Positions 1 to 9,526 of a stretch of 64,000 nt of DNA are shown here, one piece after another. The stretch's first letter is position 1. Every line of letters starts with the position of its first letter. A program made the position numbers and the translations under genes. A model generated the notes under the pieces. It did not search any database. It worked only from the letters and a program-made list of their open reading frames with translations, and had not been told where the DNA came from. Source of the DNA: JBMOUD01 sp049319665 (GTDB taxonomy: Bacteria; Pseudomonadota; Gammaproteobacteria; Enterobacterales; Enterobacteriaceae); contig NZ_JBMOUD010000002.1 of the NCBI RefSeq assembly GCF_049319665.1, positions 310,001 to 374,000 on the forward strand, read 5' to 3'.

Positions 1-277
1 CTGATGTGGTTTTTACACCGGCAGTGGCGATTAAATCTTTGACTGCGATCGGGACACCGGCCAGTGGCCCAACGCTTTCGCCGTTGGCTATTTTCTTATC
101 CACGGCATTGGCTTGTTGCCGCGCCAATTCGACCGTTGGCGTACAAAAAGCATGTAAGCTCGGCTCAAGCTGCTGCATCCGTTCGATTGACGCTGACGTC
201 ACTTCCAGCGCCGACAGCTCCCGCTGCTGAATCAAGCGCGCCAAAATATGTGCATCAATATCGAGAATGTCTTTCAT
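1..277 (-). CDS. Amidase signature family protein, N-terminal part (gene runs off the window)
   Basis: Reading the reverse strand from an ATG at 277 gives 92 codons open to the window edge. The protein starts MKDILDIDAHILARLI and reaches GPLAGVPIAVKDLI, which is the conserved N-terminal block of amidase signature enzymes (GatA/AtzE/amidase type). The lysine in AVKD is the first residue of the family's Ser-cisSer-Lys triad; the serine-rich part lies outside the window. These enzymes hydrolyse amide bonds in the cytoplasm; the substrate cannot be told from this fragment. The gene is divergent from the sulfur-oxidation pair starting at 788, with about 510 bp between them. Confidence 0.8.
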   Translation of the reverse strand, partial: MKDILDIDAHILARLIQQRELSALEVTSASIERMQQLEPSLHAFCTPTVELARQQANAVDKKIANGESVGPLAGVPIAVKDLIATAGVKTTS

Positions 278-656
278 GGTCGTTCAATCCTCAAATTACC
301 GAGTACTGGATATCAGCAGGGCATATAAAGCGGTCAATGCATAAAGCAGGCCAATTTCGATAACAACGCGATGAGTGTGAGGTGAACGGTTAGCCTGAAG
401 GCCGATGAATACTGACTTGGATACAAGATGGATAAGCTTAAAATACCTCGCGGGTGGGTAATAATTTGCAGAGGTGATGGGGTATCGGATATCTCGAGAA
501 AAGGGATGTTGCACACTTAGCAGGCAACCATGCACTATTTTGTGAAGGGAGGAAAAAGGGGCGTATTTATTACAGGTTGCTCATCTAATTGATTGATATT
601 AAATAGATTTAATTTCGGTGTTATCGTTGTTCCGCTGGAAATCCTCTGATAGCAAA

Positions 657-679
657 ATTTGTATTAATAATATACAAAA
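657..679. promoter_or_regulatory. AT-rich imperfect inverted repeat, candidate operator
   Basis: The stretch contains ATTTGTAT followed after a short AT spacer by ATACAAAAT, an imperfect inverted repeat about 110 bp upstream of the hydrolase start at 788. Sulfur-oxidation pairs of this type are often controlled by ArsR-family persulfide sensors that bind AT-rich palindromes, but no regulator gene is next to it here, so its role is a guess. The remaining 278-787 interval shows no convincing gene. Confidence 0.3.
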
Positions 680-787
680 TCAGCACGTTTACGTTCTCAT
701 CATGCCCTTATCTTATTTTATGCTAAGGCGGTAAAGCGTAGACTTAGTCACCCAACGGCGAAACAATGTCATTTGAAAGGAATCTTT

Positions 788-1639
788 ATGAACCCCAGCA
801 TTGAAACGTTTTTCGACGAAAAATCCTGTACCTATAGCTATATTGTCAGCGATCCCGCCAGCCAGTCTTGTGCGATTATTGACTCAGTACTCGATTACGA
901 CCATCAATCAGGAAACACCTCCACCGGCAGTGCCGATAAGCTTATCGCTTATATTGCCCAGCATAATCTTAAGCTTGAGTGGCTGCTGGAAACTCATGTT
1001 CATGCCGATCATATTTCGGCTTCGCATTACATCAAATCAGTATGCGGCGGTGAGATAGCCATCGGTGAACATATCAAACAGGTGCAGGAAGTGTTTGGTC
1101 CGCTGTTTAATCAAACGGTGGGGCCACATCATTTTGACCGTCTGCTTGCCGATGGTGAGACTTTTAACATTGGCAATTTATCAGTGGAGGTCATTCACAC
1201 GCCTGGCCATACGCCAGCCTGTATGACTTATGTTATTGGCAATGTGGCTTTTGTCGGCGACACCCTGTTTATGCCTGATTATGGTACCGCGCGTTGTGAT
1301 TTCCCTGGCGGGGATGCCAGTATGCTGTATCGGTCGATTCAAAAATTGTTTGCTTTACCCGATCATACGCAGCTATTTATGTGTCATGACTACAAGGCGC
1401 CGGGCCGAGATGAGTTCTGTAATGAAACCACGGTTTATGCCCAGCGGACAGGCAACATTCAAATACATCAGGGGATAAGCGAAGATGAGTTTGTTGCAAT
1501 GCGCCTTGCTCGCGATGCGACGCTCAAGGTACCGGCGCTAATTATCCCATCAGTTCAACTGAATATCCGGGCGGGCGAGTTGCCAGAACCTGCAAGTAAT
1601 GGCATCCGCTATTTGTCGATCCCCCTGAATACCTTATAA
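788..1639 (+). CDS. Persulfide dioxygenase-like metallo-beta-lactamase-fold hydrolase (Blh/ETHE1 type)
   Basis: This 283-residue protein has the metallo-beta-lactamase fold. The metal motif THVHADHIS lies at residues 69-77 (HxHxDH at 70-75), followed by HTPGHTPAC, GDTLF and MCHDY, the histidine and aspartate ligands expected of persulfide dioxygenase/glyoxalase II relatives. Family members oxidise glutathione persulfide or related sulfane sulfur in the cytoplasm. An upstream TTG at 773 is in frame, but the ATG at 788 follows AAAGGA at proper spacing and is preferred. The next gene, a sulfide:quinone oxidoreductase-like flavoprotein, begins 16 bp later, which is the classic pairing for sulfide detoxification. 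The exact substrate is inferred from that pairing. Confidence 0.8.
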   Translation: MNPSIETFFDEKSCTYSYIVSDPASQSCAIIDSVLDYDHQSGNTSTGSADKLIAYIAQHNLKLEWLLETHVHADHISASHYIKSVCGGEIAIGEHIKQVQEVFGPLFNQTVGPHHFDRLLADGETFNIGNLSVEVIHTPGHTPACMTYVIGNVAFVGDTLFMPDYGTARCDFPGGDASMLYRSIQKLFALPDHTQLFMCHDYKAPGRDEFCNETTVYAQRTGNIQIHQGISEDEFVAMRLARDATLKVPALIIPSVQLNIRAGELPEPASNGIRYLSIPLNTL

Positions 1640-1655
1640 ATAAAACGGACAGATC

Positions 1656-2927
1656 ATGGACAACCTGAATAACAATCGTACACCGAATAATGATGCGTTT
1701 TATGATGTTGTCGTCGTTGGAGGCGGGGCGGCAGGATGTGCCGTTTCTGCCAGTTTACTCAAGCGCTCACCGGGATTGCGTATTGCGGTGATCGAGCCAA
1801 AAGACAAACATTATTACCAGCCTGGATGGACATTAGTGGGGGCCGGTATTTTTACGCCGCAGAAGACCGAGCGTAATATGCGCGACTGCATCCCCGCCAA
1901 GGCGGAGTGGATACAAGCGGCGGTGAGCGAGTTTGCGCCTGAGCAGCAACAGGTCATATTGCAAGACCTGCGCCGGGTGAACTATAAAGCGTTGGTGGTC
2001 TGTCCGGGGCTGGTGTTTAACTGGGATGCGATTGAAGGGGCAAAGGAAACCTTAGGAAAAAACGGGGTGGTATCGAATTACGTGTTCGATATTGCAGCCA
2101 AAACCTGGGAAAATGTGAAAAAAATGCAGCATGGTAAGGCGATCTTTACGCAACCGCCGCTGCCGATAAAATGCGCCGGTGCGCCGCAAAAAGTGATGTA
2201 TCTTTCTTGTGACTGGTGGCAGAAACAGCAGGTACTGCAGAACATTCAGGTCGAATATTGTAGTGCGGGGGACGCCTTATTCGGCTGTGCGCCTTATATT
2301 CCTGCGCTGATGAAGTACGTTGAACGCTATCGTGCCAACGTGAACTTCAAAACTAATTTGATTGCTGTTGATGGCCCGGCCGGTAAAGCACAGTTTCAAC
2401 AAATCGATGCACAGGGAAATAGCAGTGTTATCGAGAAAGACTTTGATTTCTTACATATTACCCCGCCGCAGTGCGCACCAGAGTTTATCAAAAACAGTCC
2501 GCTTTCTAATGCGGCTGGTTGGTTTGATATCGATAATCAAACGCTACGTCATACGCGGTATCCCGATATTTTTGGTATGGGTGATTGCATCTCATCGCCG
2601 AATTCAAAAACGGCCGCTGCTGTACGTAAACAGGCGCCGGTGGTGGCAATTAATCTGCTAGCGCAGCTAGCCGGAGAACCGGCTAAAGTCGAATATGATG
2701 GTTATGGTTCTTGTCCGCTCATTGTTGAACGCGGCAAAGTAGTGCTGGCCGAATATGGTTACAACGGCAAACTGCTGCCAACCTTTCCTTTGGGCGTTGA
2801 ACCCAGCCGCCTGGCTTGGCATTTAAAAGTGCATATGATGCCGTCAATCTACTTCGATTTGATGCTGCGTGGTCACGAATGGTTGGCGCAGCCTGCGGCG
2901 CTGAAAGCAAAGACATCACTGGGGTGA
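1656..2927 (+). CDS. Sulfide:quinone oxidoreductase-like FAD protein
   Basis: The 423-residue protein opens with an FAD-binding Rossmann motif, VVVVGGGAAGCA near residues 18-29, and ends its second nucleotide domain with GMGDCISSPNSKTAAA, the FAD-contacting segment of sulfide:quinone oxidoreductases and related flavoproteins. Cysteines that could carry out sulfide chemistry are present (PIKCAGAP, YLSCDWW). Such enzymes oxidise sulfide at the inner membrane and pass electrons to quinone, producing persulfide, which the upstream hydrolase would remove. The short gap to that gene suggests one transcript. A hairpin with a T-run follows. Type II (SQRDL-like) membership is likely but not proven from motifs alone. 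Confidence 0.82.
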   Translation: MDNLNNNRTPNNDAFYDVVVVGGGAAGCAVSASLLKRSPGLRIAVIEPKDKHYYQPGWTLVGAGIFTPQKTERNMRDCIPAKAEWIQAAVSEFAPEQQQVILQDLRRVNYKALVVCPGLVFNWDAIEGAKETLGKNGVVSNYVFDIAAKTWENVKKMQHGKAIFTQPPLPIKCAGAPQKVMYLSCDWWQKQQVLQNIQVEYCSAGDALFGCAPYIPALMKYVERYRANVNFKTNLIAVDGPAGKAQFQQIDAQGNSSVIEKDFDFLHITPPQCAPEFIKNSPLSNAAGWFDIDNQTLRHTRYPDIFGMGDCISSPNSKTAAAVRKQAPVVAINLLAQLAGEPAKVEYDGYGSCPLIVERGKVVLAEYGYNGKLLPTFPLGVEPSRLAWHLKVHMMPSIYFDLMLRGHEWLAQPAALKAKTSLG

Positions 2928-2971
2928 GCCGCTAATCAATTCGCGCCTCAGATGGCCCGTTAACCAAACTT

Positions 2972-3004
2972 ATGCCCTATTTCGCAAGAATAGGGCATTT
3001 TTTT
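2972..3004 (+). terminator. Rho-independent terminator of the sulfur-oxidation pair
   Basis: A perfect 9-bp stem (ATGCCCTAT with ATAGGGCAT) and a 9-nt loop are followed by a run of Ts, about 45 bp after the flavoprotein stop codon. Confidence 0.85.
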
Positions 3005-3334
3005 GATACAGAACTTATTTTGTTGATATAGCGCTAGGCTTTAGCAAACAAATTTCGTTAAAAAGACGCCTTATTTTGTCTAGGATTTTTCTTAAAAAAT
3101 CAGATTGCCTGATTCGAGAAGATGATGAGACAATGAGCGGCTATTTATCACGCAACGACTCCGTTACCTTCAGGCCCATGACCTTTTGACCCCCGGCAGT
3201 GGGGTTAGCCTTGGTGTCGTCTGTGCGATGGTTTTTTATCATTCTTGCTAAATAGCATTTTCTAAAGATGATGCGCCCATCTTTTTTTGATGTGGAATAA
3301 CTCAGACTTTATACAAAAAATAACAAGGCATTGC
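3005..3334 (+). other. Upstream region of the nfr operon, possible structured leader
   Basis: No gene is visible in this 330-bp interval. Positions 3150-3230 contain a CGCA/CGAC arm that can pair with GTCG/TGCG about 70 nt later, enclosing a CCCC/GGGG hairpin. It could be a structured leader, but it does not match a riboswitch class that I can recognise, including the c-di-GMP class I motif that would have suited the downstream genes. Confidence 0.25.
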
Positions 3335-5560
3335 ATGTGGCCATTAATTGATCTTTTCTCCTCCTACCTTTATGTACTGAAATATATAGCCATCACTCTG
3401 TCTATCCTGATGCTGATAAGCGGCGTTGATGACCTTTTTATTGACGTTATTTATTGGGGGCGTCGCATTTGGCGTGCGTTGACGATTTATAAGCGTCATG
3501 CGCCTTTAAACCACAAAGCGTTGTATGAGCCTGATGAAAAGCCGCTGGCGATCATGATCCCTGCCTGGCAGGAAACGGGCGTGATTGGTCACATGGCCGA
3601 GTTAGCCGCCTCGACGCTGGATTACGAAAATTACCATATTTTTGTCGGCACTTATCCCAATGACCCTGATACGCAACGTGATGTCGATGTGGTCAGCGCA
3701 CGTTTTCCCAATGTGCATAAAGTAGTCTGTGCGCGTCCCGGACCCACCAGTAAAGCCGACTGCCTGAATAACGTGCTTGATGCCATTTTGCAGTTTGAGC
3801 GCAGCGCCAATTTCTCCTTTGCCGGTTTTATTCTGCACGATGCAGAAGACGTGATTTCGCCGATGGAATTGCGACTGTTTAACTATTTAGTCGCCCGTAA
3901 AGATTTGATTCAAATCCCGGTGTATCCGTTTGAACGTACCTGGCGTAATTTCACCAGCCTGTCTTATGTCGATGAATTTGCCGAGCTGCACAGTAAAGAT
4001 GTTCCGGTGCGTGAAGCCATTGCCGGGCAAGTGCCAAGTGCGGGGGTGGGTACCTGCTTTAGCCGCCGTGCGGTATTGGCGCTGTTAGCAGACGGTGACG
4101 GTATTGCCTTTGACGTGCAGAGTCTGACGGAAGATTACGACATCGGTTTCCGTTTAAAGAAAAAGGGCATGGAGGAGATTTTTGTACGTTTCCCGGTCTT
4201 GCCTGATACGCCGAATAAACAAGCGCCGCTGTTCCAGCGTGCGCGCTCTTCTAATGTTATCTGTGTGCGTGAGTATTTCCCGGATACGCTGCAAACGGCG
4301 GTGCGGCAAAAATCTCGTTGGATTATTGGTATCGTTTTTCAGGGTTTTAAAACCCATAAATGGAGCAACAACCCGGCGATTAACTACTTTTTATGGCGCG
4401 ACCGTAAAGGGGCGTTAACGAACTTCCTCAGCTTTAGCGCCATGTTCGTGATGATTCAGCTTATTCTGCTGTGGCTCTATCAGACGTTCTGGCCCGATGC
4501 CTGGCATTTCTTGTCGATCTTTACCGGCGGCACCTGGCTGGTCACATTACTGTGGATCAACTTCTGGCTGATGGCTAACCGCATGTTGCAACGCGTTATT
4601 TTTGTGACCGCCTACTATGGTCTGGCGCAAGGGTTGATGTCAGTGGTGCGTTTGTTCTGGGGCAATGTCATCAACTTCCTGGCGAACTGGCGTGCGCTGC
4701 GCCAGGTGATCCAGCATGGTGACCCGCGTCGCGTGGCCTGGGATAAAACCACTCACGATTTCCCGATGGTCGGCGGTGAAAACCGTGCGCGCCGTCCGCT
4801 GGGCCAAATTTTGGTGGCGCAAAATACGCTCACCGAAGAGGCATTGCAACAGGCACTAAGCCAGCCGATTCGCGGCCTGAAACTTGGCAGCATGTTGGTG
4901 TATAGCGGGCTGATCACGCCGTGGCAATTAGCGCAGGGTTTGGCAGAACAAAGTGGCGTTGTCGCCGAAGAGTTGGATGCCTGGCAACTCTCACCGTCAT
5001 TAATTGAACGCATATCGGCTGATATTGCGCTGCACTATGCGGTGTTACCGCTGCGTGAAGAGGGCGGTGATTTGGTGCTGGCATCGGAAAGCGATATTGA
5101 TCCCGTGTCACTGGCGGCGATTAGCCGCAAGCTTAAATGTCAGGTTCGTTACGTTATTGTCCCGCGTGGGCAGGTGGTCGTTGGGTTGCGCCATTGGTAT
5201 CTCAAGCAGCCAGATTCAGCACATCGCGGCCTGTTGCAACAGGCTGTGAAGCAGCAATGGATCAGCGTTGAGCAAAGTAAAACCTTGTGGAATGAATTCA
5301 CCTCGCGGCAGTTTTTATTCGCCGAAGTATTGATTTCTTTGGGCGATATTGGCGGAGCGGCAATGAAAGCCTTGTTACTGCGTTTCGACCGTAGCCAAGG
5401 TTCATTGGGGGAGTTTTTGGTTGCTGAATCTATTGTCAGTCAGGAAACCTTGGATCAGGCGTTAGCACTACAACAAACATTGCAAGTCACCATGAGCAAC
5501 GTGTTGCTCAATGCGGGCCTGTCGCCGCAACAAGTTAGTCAGTTGCAGGAGGCTGTGTGA
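3335..5560 (+). CDS. nfrB: NfrB, inner-membrane glycosyltransferase with c-di-GMP-binding MshEN domain
   Basis: The sequence follows E. coli NfrB along its whole length. Order: one or two N-terminal membrane helices, a GT2 glycosyltransferase domain (HDAEDVISPMEL, TEDYDIGFRLK, QKSRWIIG as DxD, TED and QxxRW motifs), a block of membrane helices at roughly residues 350-440, and a C-terminal MshEN domain with repeated RPLGQIL and LGSMLVYSGLI segments. In E. coli NfrB makes a surface polysaccharide used by phage N4 and is activated by c-di-GMP at the MshEN domain. I place the start at the ATG at 3335 because AAGG precedes it and the protein then begins MWPLIDLF, as in E. coli (741 residues versus 745); the earlier in-frame ATG at 3290 lacks a ribosome site. 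Confidence 0.93.
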   Translation: MWPLIDLFSSYLYVLKYIAITLSILMLISGVDDLFIDVIYWGRRIWRALTIYKRHAPLNHKALYEPDEKPLAIMIPAWQETGVIGHMAELAASTLDYENYHIFVGTYPNDPDTQRDVDVVSARFPNVHKVVCARPGPTSKADCLNNVLDAILQFERSANFSFAGFILHDAEDVISPMELRLFNYLVARKDLIQIPVYPFERTWRNFTSLSYVDEFAELHSKDVPVREAIAGQVPSAGVGTCFSRRAVLALLADGDGIAFDVQSLTEDYDIGFRLKKKGMEEIFVRFPVLPDTPNKQAPLFQRARSSNVICVREYFPDTLQTAVRQKSRWIIGIVFQGFKTHKWSNNPAINYFLWRDRKGALTNFLSFSAMFVMIQLILLWLYQTFWPDAWHFLSIFTGGTWLVTLLWINFWLMANRMLQRVIFVTAYYGLAQGLMSVVRLFWGNVINFLANWRALRQVIQHGDPRRVAWDKTTHDFPMVGGENRARRPLGQILVAQNTLTEEALQQALSQPIRGLKLGSMLVYSGLITPWQLAQGLAEQSGVVAEELDAWQLSPSLIERISADIALHYAVLPLREEGGDLVLASESDIDPVSLAAISRKLKCQVRYVIVPRGQVVVGLRHWYLKQPDSAHRGLLQQAVKQQWISVEQSKTLWNEFTSRQFLFAEVLISLGDIGGAAMKALLLRFDRSQGSLGEFLVAESIVSQETLDQALALQQTLQVTMSNVLLNAGLSPQQVSQLQEAV

Positions 5561-8500
5561 TGCGCCTACGTAACGATTTACGCAAAAATGTGCGCCAGAA
5601 TAAATGCAACGCACCTCGCCCTCGCCGCCATAAACGCGGGGAGGGTATTTTCAAAAAACTTGTCCTCGGCTCACTGTTGTTCAGCCCATTATTACAGGCA
5701 GCACAGCAACCTGAAGCGGTACTTAATCTTGGATTAAGTGAGTACCGGACCTTTGTTATTTATCCGCATCTGCAGCGAGCCATGGGTGCGATGCACAATG
5801 AACAGCGTGATATGGCGCTAAAAGAATTTGCCCGCGCTCATGAATTAGCCCCTGAAAATCCGCAGTTGAGCCTGTATCTGGCGGAAGCTTACCGCCATTT
5901 TGGTGAGCCAGATAAAGCCCGTCAGGTGTTGGAAGCGCAGTGGCATATCACACCGGATAACACCAAGGTTCGCGATGCATTGCTGGCCATTCCGCTACGG
6001 GTTGAAAGCCCGGATGATCTCAATAAGCTCGACCAGTTTTGCCAAATCAAGCCAACGGATGCGTGTCGCACCAACGTTGGTGACTATGCATTGTCGTTTG
6101 ATCAATATGATTTAGCCTTGCGCCAGTTGGATAATGAAGGCTTCTCGCAAAGCCCGAGCGGAATAGCGTTACGCCGCGCGATTATTCAACGCGCCATCGG
6201 CAACCGCCATTATGATTTGGCCGATCAACAGTTTGAACGTCTTAATCAGCTCACGCCTTTAAATCCTAATGAGCAGCAGCAGTGGTTTGGTTTGCTGCTT
6301 TCTCATCAGCAAGATGCGCGTCTGTTGGCGTTACAGCACGATGGCAAATTGAATAGTCCAGAGCAGCAATTGGCTTATGCGCAAGATTTAGCGCGCCGCG
6401 GGCAAAAACAATCGCTGGCCGATTATTTGGCACAGCGGCAACCGCTGTTTTCTCAGGCACCGCAGGAGCGAGATTGGCTATATCTGCTGGCAACTGCTGC
6501 CAGCCAACCGGCTAATGCATTGGCGAGCTATAAACTGCGGTTTCCCGAAAATCAGCAATATATTGCCGATGCGCAGTGGCCGTTGTTACTGGCTAATCAT
6601 GATGATGTGGGATTACAGCGTCTGCTAGACACTTTGCCTGCCGACAGCCATTTATCGATGCGTATGGCGCTGAGCTTACGACAAAAGCAGGGCGCACAAA
6701 GCGCGATGCTGGCACAGCAGATGATGGCCGCACGGCCACAGGATTGGCAGCAGCTTGATGTACTCAGCTACCAACTGGGCGAGATCGGCCAATCGGCGGC
6801 GGCAACACAATTATTACTCAACGGCTGGCCTTATTCGGGGGCGGCGATGACCTTACGCCAGCGTCTGACCCAGCGCTTAGCCAGCGGGTTGCATGATAAC
6901 CCCGCGCTGCTGACATCAGCGGTACGCGAGCGATTACAAGCACCGTTATCAACGCCTGCGTTGCGCAGTTTGCAACTGGCGTTACTGCAAAATCTTGGCG
7001 GCAGCTGCCAGCAAATTCAGACGCTGATGGGCGATTTAAGCACAGCCTATCCGGCCTCCGATTGGTCACAGCTCGCCAACTGTTATCACACCCAGTTGCC
7101 AGGGTTAGCAATGTACGCCTGGCAGCAGGCGGTGGTGCGTGATCCTTCCGCTGATAACCTGCGCGGCATGGCCTACCAAGCCTATGCGGTGGAAGATTTT
7201 GCCGCTGCGGTACGTTTATGGCTGCGTGTGCCAGAGGCACAGCGTTCAGCCAGTGATGAAATGGCCTTAGCCAACAGCGCCTTAGCTGCTAATGACTGGT
7301 CGACGCTGGCTAGCGCATTGGAAAATCTACGCCAACATCAGGCAGATCGCGGTGAAAATTACTGGTGGTTACAGGCGCAGTGGCAGCAGCATCAAGGCGA
7401 TCGCCCGGCAACACTGAATGCGCTCAATCAGGCGATTGCGGCCCAGCCCACCGCGCGGGCGTTGGTGTTACGTGGACAGATGCAACTGGCGCAGGGTGAG
7501 CTACGTTCAGCAATTGCGACCTTGCAGCAGGCGATAACCTTAGATTCAAAGGATGCGTCTACCCACGCAGCGCTTGGGTTTGCCTTGTTCGATGACAAAC
7601 GCTTTGCCGCCGCCCGTGATCAGCTAGAACTGGCGCATCAGCAGATGCCAGATCAGCCGCAAGTGGTGCGCCAACTGGTATACGTGAACCAGCGTTTGGA
7701 TGATACCGAGCAGACGCGGCGTTATTCCGAGCTGGCAGTGGATATGCTCGATGATAGCGGCGATACCTCCAAAGAGGCGGCAGAAACACGCTTTGCGTTG
7801 CGCCGTCTGCATGAACAGAACGACCGACGCTGGAGTTTTGGTCTGGATGCGTTCAGCGGCTCCAACGCTAATGCCCCGGCCAGCAGCACGACCTCTGCCG
7901 CAGGCGGTAATTCCCAACAAAGTTATCGCAGCTATGGGCAGTTTGAGGCCGCTTATAAAATTGGTGATAACCAATGGATTGATGGCGACACGCTGGCAGC
8001 TTATGGGCGTTTGTTCGCCGGGGGCAATACCGGCAGCGGTGGCGGCAGTAAGAACGGCAGTTGGCCGATTTATGACCCAATGGTCGGGCTCGGCCTGCGC
8101 TGGAAGCCACTGCGTGAGCAAGTATTTTATTTGGCTGCTGAGCAACAGGTGCCGTTGGATCGCCATCGCGGTAGCGCGGATGTGATGCTGCGCGCCAGTG
8201 CCTCGTTCCTTAACAGTGGGCGTTTCAGCGATGAGTGGCATCCTGATGGGCCGGGTTGGGTGGCGCAAAATCTGTATCTGGACTCGGCCTATTATATTAA
8301 GAATCGCCAGCAGGCTTACACGGCGGATTATCGCCTGAGCTGGCATCAGAAAATCAAGCAAGGGCAAACGCTGGAGCCTTACGCCCACCTGCAATGGAAT
8401 GAGAGCGTGTTCTCCGGCAATCGGGATTCACAAAACACCCCATTCGATGGCAATACCAGTCATAACGTGCTTGGCGGGGTGGGTATGCGCTGGAATATCT

Positions 8501-8646
8501 GGTCCGGTGAAACGCGCTACGATGCCTGGCCGCATAAAATTAGCGTGGGGCTCGAGTATCAACATGTCTTCGACAGCCGCGCTTCGGCGACCAATGGGAC
8601 AAGCTATAAAGACAGTGTGATCTTGTCCTTTGGAGGGCGTTGGTAA
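5560..8646 (+). CDS. nfrA: NfrA, outer-membrane phage N4 receptor/glycan exporter with TPR repeats
   Basis: The 1028-residue product starts with an ATG sharing its A with the nfrB TGA stop, so the two genes are translationally coupled. A long basic N-region is followed by a hydrophobic segment ending in LLQAAQQ, a signal peptide for export. The middle is a chain of TPR-type helical repeats (for example residues 70-150 and 600-720), and the last 250 residues, rich in Trp, Tyr and Gly and ending in SFGGRW, look like an outer-membrane beta-barrel. In E. coli NfrA (about 990 residues) is the outer-membrane partner of NfrB and was first defined as the N4 receptor. Part of the nfrB-nfrA-ybcH operon. 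Confidence 0.92.
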   Translation: MRLRNDLRKNVRQNKCNAPRPRRHKRGEGIFKKLVLGSLLFSPLLQAAQQPEAVLNLGLSEYRTFVIYPHLQRAMGAMHNEQRDMALKEFARAHELAPENPQLSLYLAEAYRHFGEPDKARQVLEAQWHITPDNTKVRDALLAIPLRVESPDDLNKLDQFCQIKPTDACRTNVGDYALSFDQYDLALRQLDNEGFSQSPSGIALRRAIIQRAIGNRHYDLADQQFERLNQLTPLNPNEQQQWFGLLLSHQQDARLLALQHDGKLNSPEQQLAYAQDLARRGQKQSLADYLAQRQPLFSQAPQERDWLYLLATAASQPANALASYKLRFPENQQYIADAQWPLLLANHDDVGLQRLLDTLPADSHLSMRMALSLRQKQGAQSAMLAQQMMAARPQDWQQLDVLSYQLGEIGQSAAATQLLLNGWPYSGAAMTLRQRLTQRLASGLHDNPALLTSAVRERLQAPLSTPALRSLQLALLQNLGGSCQQIQTLMGDLSTAYPASDWSQLANCYHTQLPGLAMYAWQQAVVRDPSADNLRGMAYQAYAVEDFAAAVRLWLRVPEAQRSASDEMALANSALAANDWSTLASALENLRQHQADRGENYWWLQAQWQQHQGDRPATLNALNQAIAAQPTARALVLRGQMQLAQGELRSAIATLQQAITLDSKDASTHAALGFALFDDKRFAAARDQLELAHQQMPDQPQVVRQLVYVNQRLDDTEQTRRYSELAVDMLDDSGDTSKEAAETRFALRRLHEQNDRRWSFGLDAFSGSNANAPASSTTSAAGGNSQQSYRSYGQFEAAYKIGDNQWIDGDTLAAYGRLFAGGNTGSGGGSKNGSWPIYDPMVGLGLRWKPLREQVFYLAAEQQVPLDRHRGSADVMLRASASFLNSGRFSDEWHPDGPGWVAQNLYLDSAYYIKNRQQAYTADYRLSWHQKIKQGQTLEPYAHLQWNESVFSGNRDSQNTPFDGNTSHNVLGGVGMRWNIWSGETRYDAWPHKISVGLEYQHVFDSRASATNGTSYKDSVILSFGGRW

Positions 8647-9524
8647 TGAAAAAAGTAATCAGTTGGCTAACGGCGCTGCTGCTATTTATTCCGTTGTGGG
8701 CACAGGCTTTCAGCGCGGTAATGTGGCAACCGCAGCTACGCGACCGGCAAATAACGCCAACGCAGTGGCAACAGCTGATGCAGCAGTTGCCAAAACAGGG
8801 TGTTGATACGCTGGTGCTGCAATGGAGTCGCTACGGCGATGCGCTAAGCGCACCAGTTGATCAGCAATGGCTGTTGGCCCGCGCGCAAGATGCCCGCCGA
8901 GCAGGCTTAAAACTGGTGATCGGTTTGTACGCGGACCCAGAATTCTTCACCCGCCAGCATCAGCCGGATAGCGCGGTGACGCAATATTTCGATCGCTTAC
9001 GCCGCGAAGACCGGCAGCAGGCCGCGCAGTGGGTAAAAGTGTTAGGCAGCGAGGCGATAGGTGGCTGGTATCTCAGCGCTGAAATCGACGATCTGCGCTG
9101 GCGCACCCCCGCGGCTCAGCAACTGTTAGTCAGTTGGCTGACTAAAAGCCATCAAGACTTAGCGCAGATTGCAGATAAACCGATAGCAGTCAGTAGCTTC
9201 TTCGCCGGTAATATGGCTCCGCAGCAGTACCGTGACATGTTGAACCTGCTCGCTGGCAGCGGGGTAAAACTGTGGGTACAAGACGGACGCGGTGTCGGCA
9301 AACTGAGCACCGCCCAGAGTCAGCTCTATTTGGATGCTATCACGGCTTGCCCGCATCCGGCGGTCAGCGCGGTGATCTACGAACGCTTTATCAGCCAGGC
9401 CGATGGACACTCTTTTGCGCCGATGACAGGGCCAGCACCAGCTAAGGTGCTGGGATGCAGTAATGACAGCGTGCTGTTTGAGCTCAGGTATTTACCGGAA
9501 GCGCGTGGCATCATGGAATATTGA
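8646..9524 (+). CDS. ybcH: YbcH-like exported DUF4434 protein
   Basis: The start ATG overlaps the nfrA TAA by one base. The 292-residue protein begins with a clear signal peptide (KKVISWLTALLLFIPLWAQA) and then resembles the DUF4434 family, which has a TIM-barrel glycosidase-like architecture (QGVDTLVLQWSRYG, KLVIGLYADPEF, GGWYLSAEIDD). The gene occupies the same position as ybcH downstream of nfrA in E. coli. A periplasmic role in trimming or handling the Nfr polysaccharide is plausible from fold and context, but I know of no demonstrated activity. No terminator is evident; a large inverted-repeat element begins 2 bp after the stop codon. Confidence 0.85.
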   Translation: MKKVISWLTALLLFIPLWAQAFSAVMWQPQLRDRQITPTQWQQLMQQLPKQGVDTLVLQWSRYGDALSAPVDQQWLLARAQDARRAGLKLVIGLYADPEFFTRQHQPDSAVTQYFDRLRREDRQQAAQWVKVLGSEAIGGWYLSAEIDDLRWRTPAAQQLLVSWLTKSHQDLAQIADKPIAVSSFFAGNMAPQQYRDMLNLLAGSGVKLWVQDGRGVGKLSTAQSQLYLDAITACPHPAVSAVIYERFISQADGHSFAPMTGPAPAKVLGCSNDSVLFELRYLPEARGIMEY

Positions 9525-9526
9525 TC

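Noticed and set aside
3150..3230. Possible c-di-GMP class I riboswitch before nfrB
   Set aside because: The pairing arms are suggestive and NfrB binds c-di-GMP, but the conserved core bases of the class are not found.
7624..8394. Reverse-strand open frame of 256 codons inside nfrA
   Set aside because: It lies wholly opposite a strongly conserved part of nfrA, has no ribosome site and no recognisable domain; GC-rich codon bias explains the open frame.
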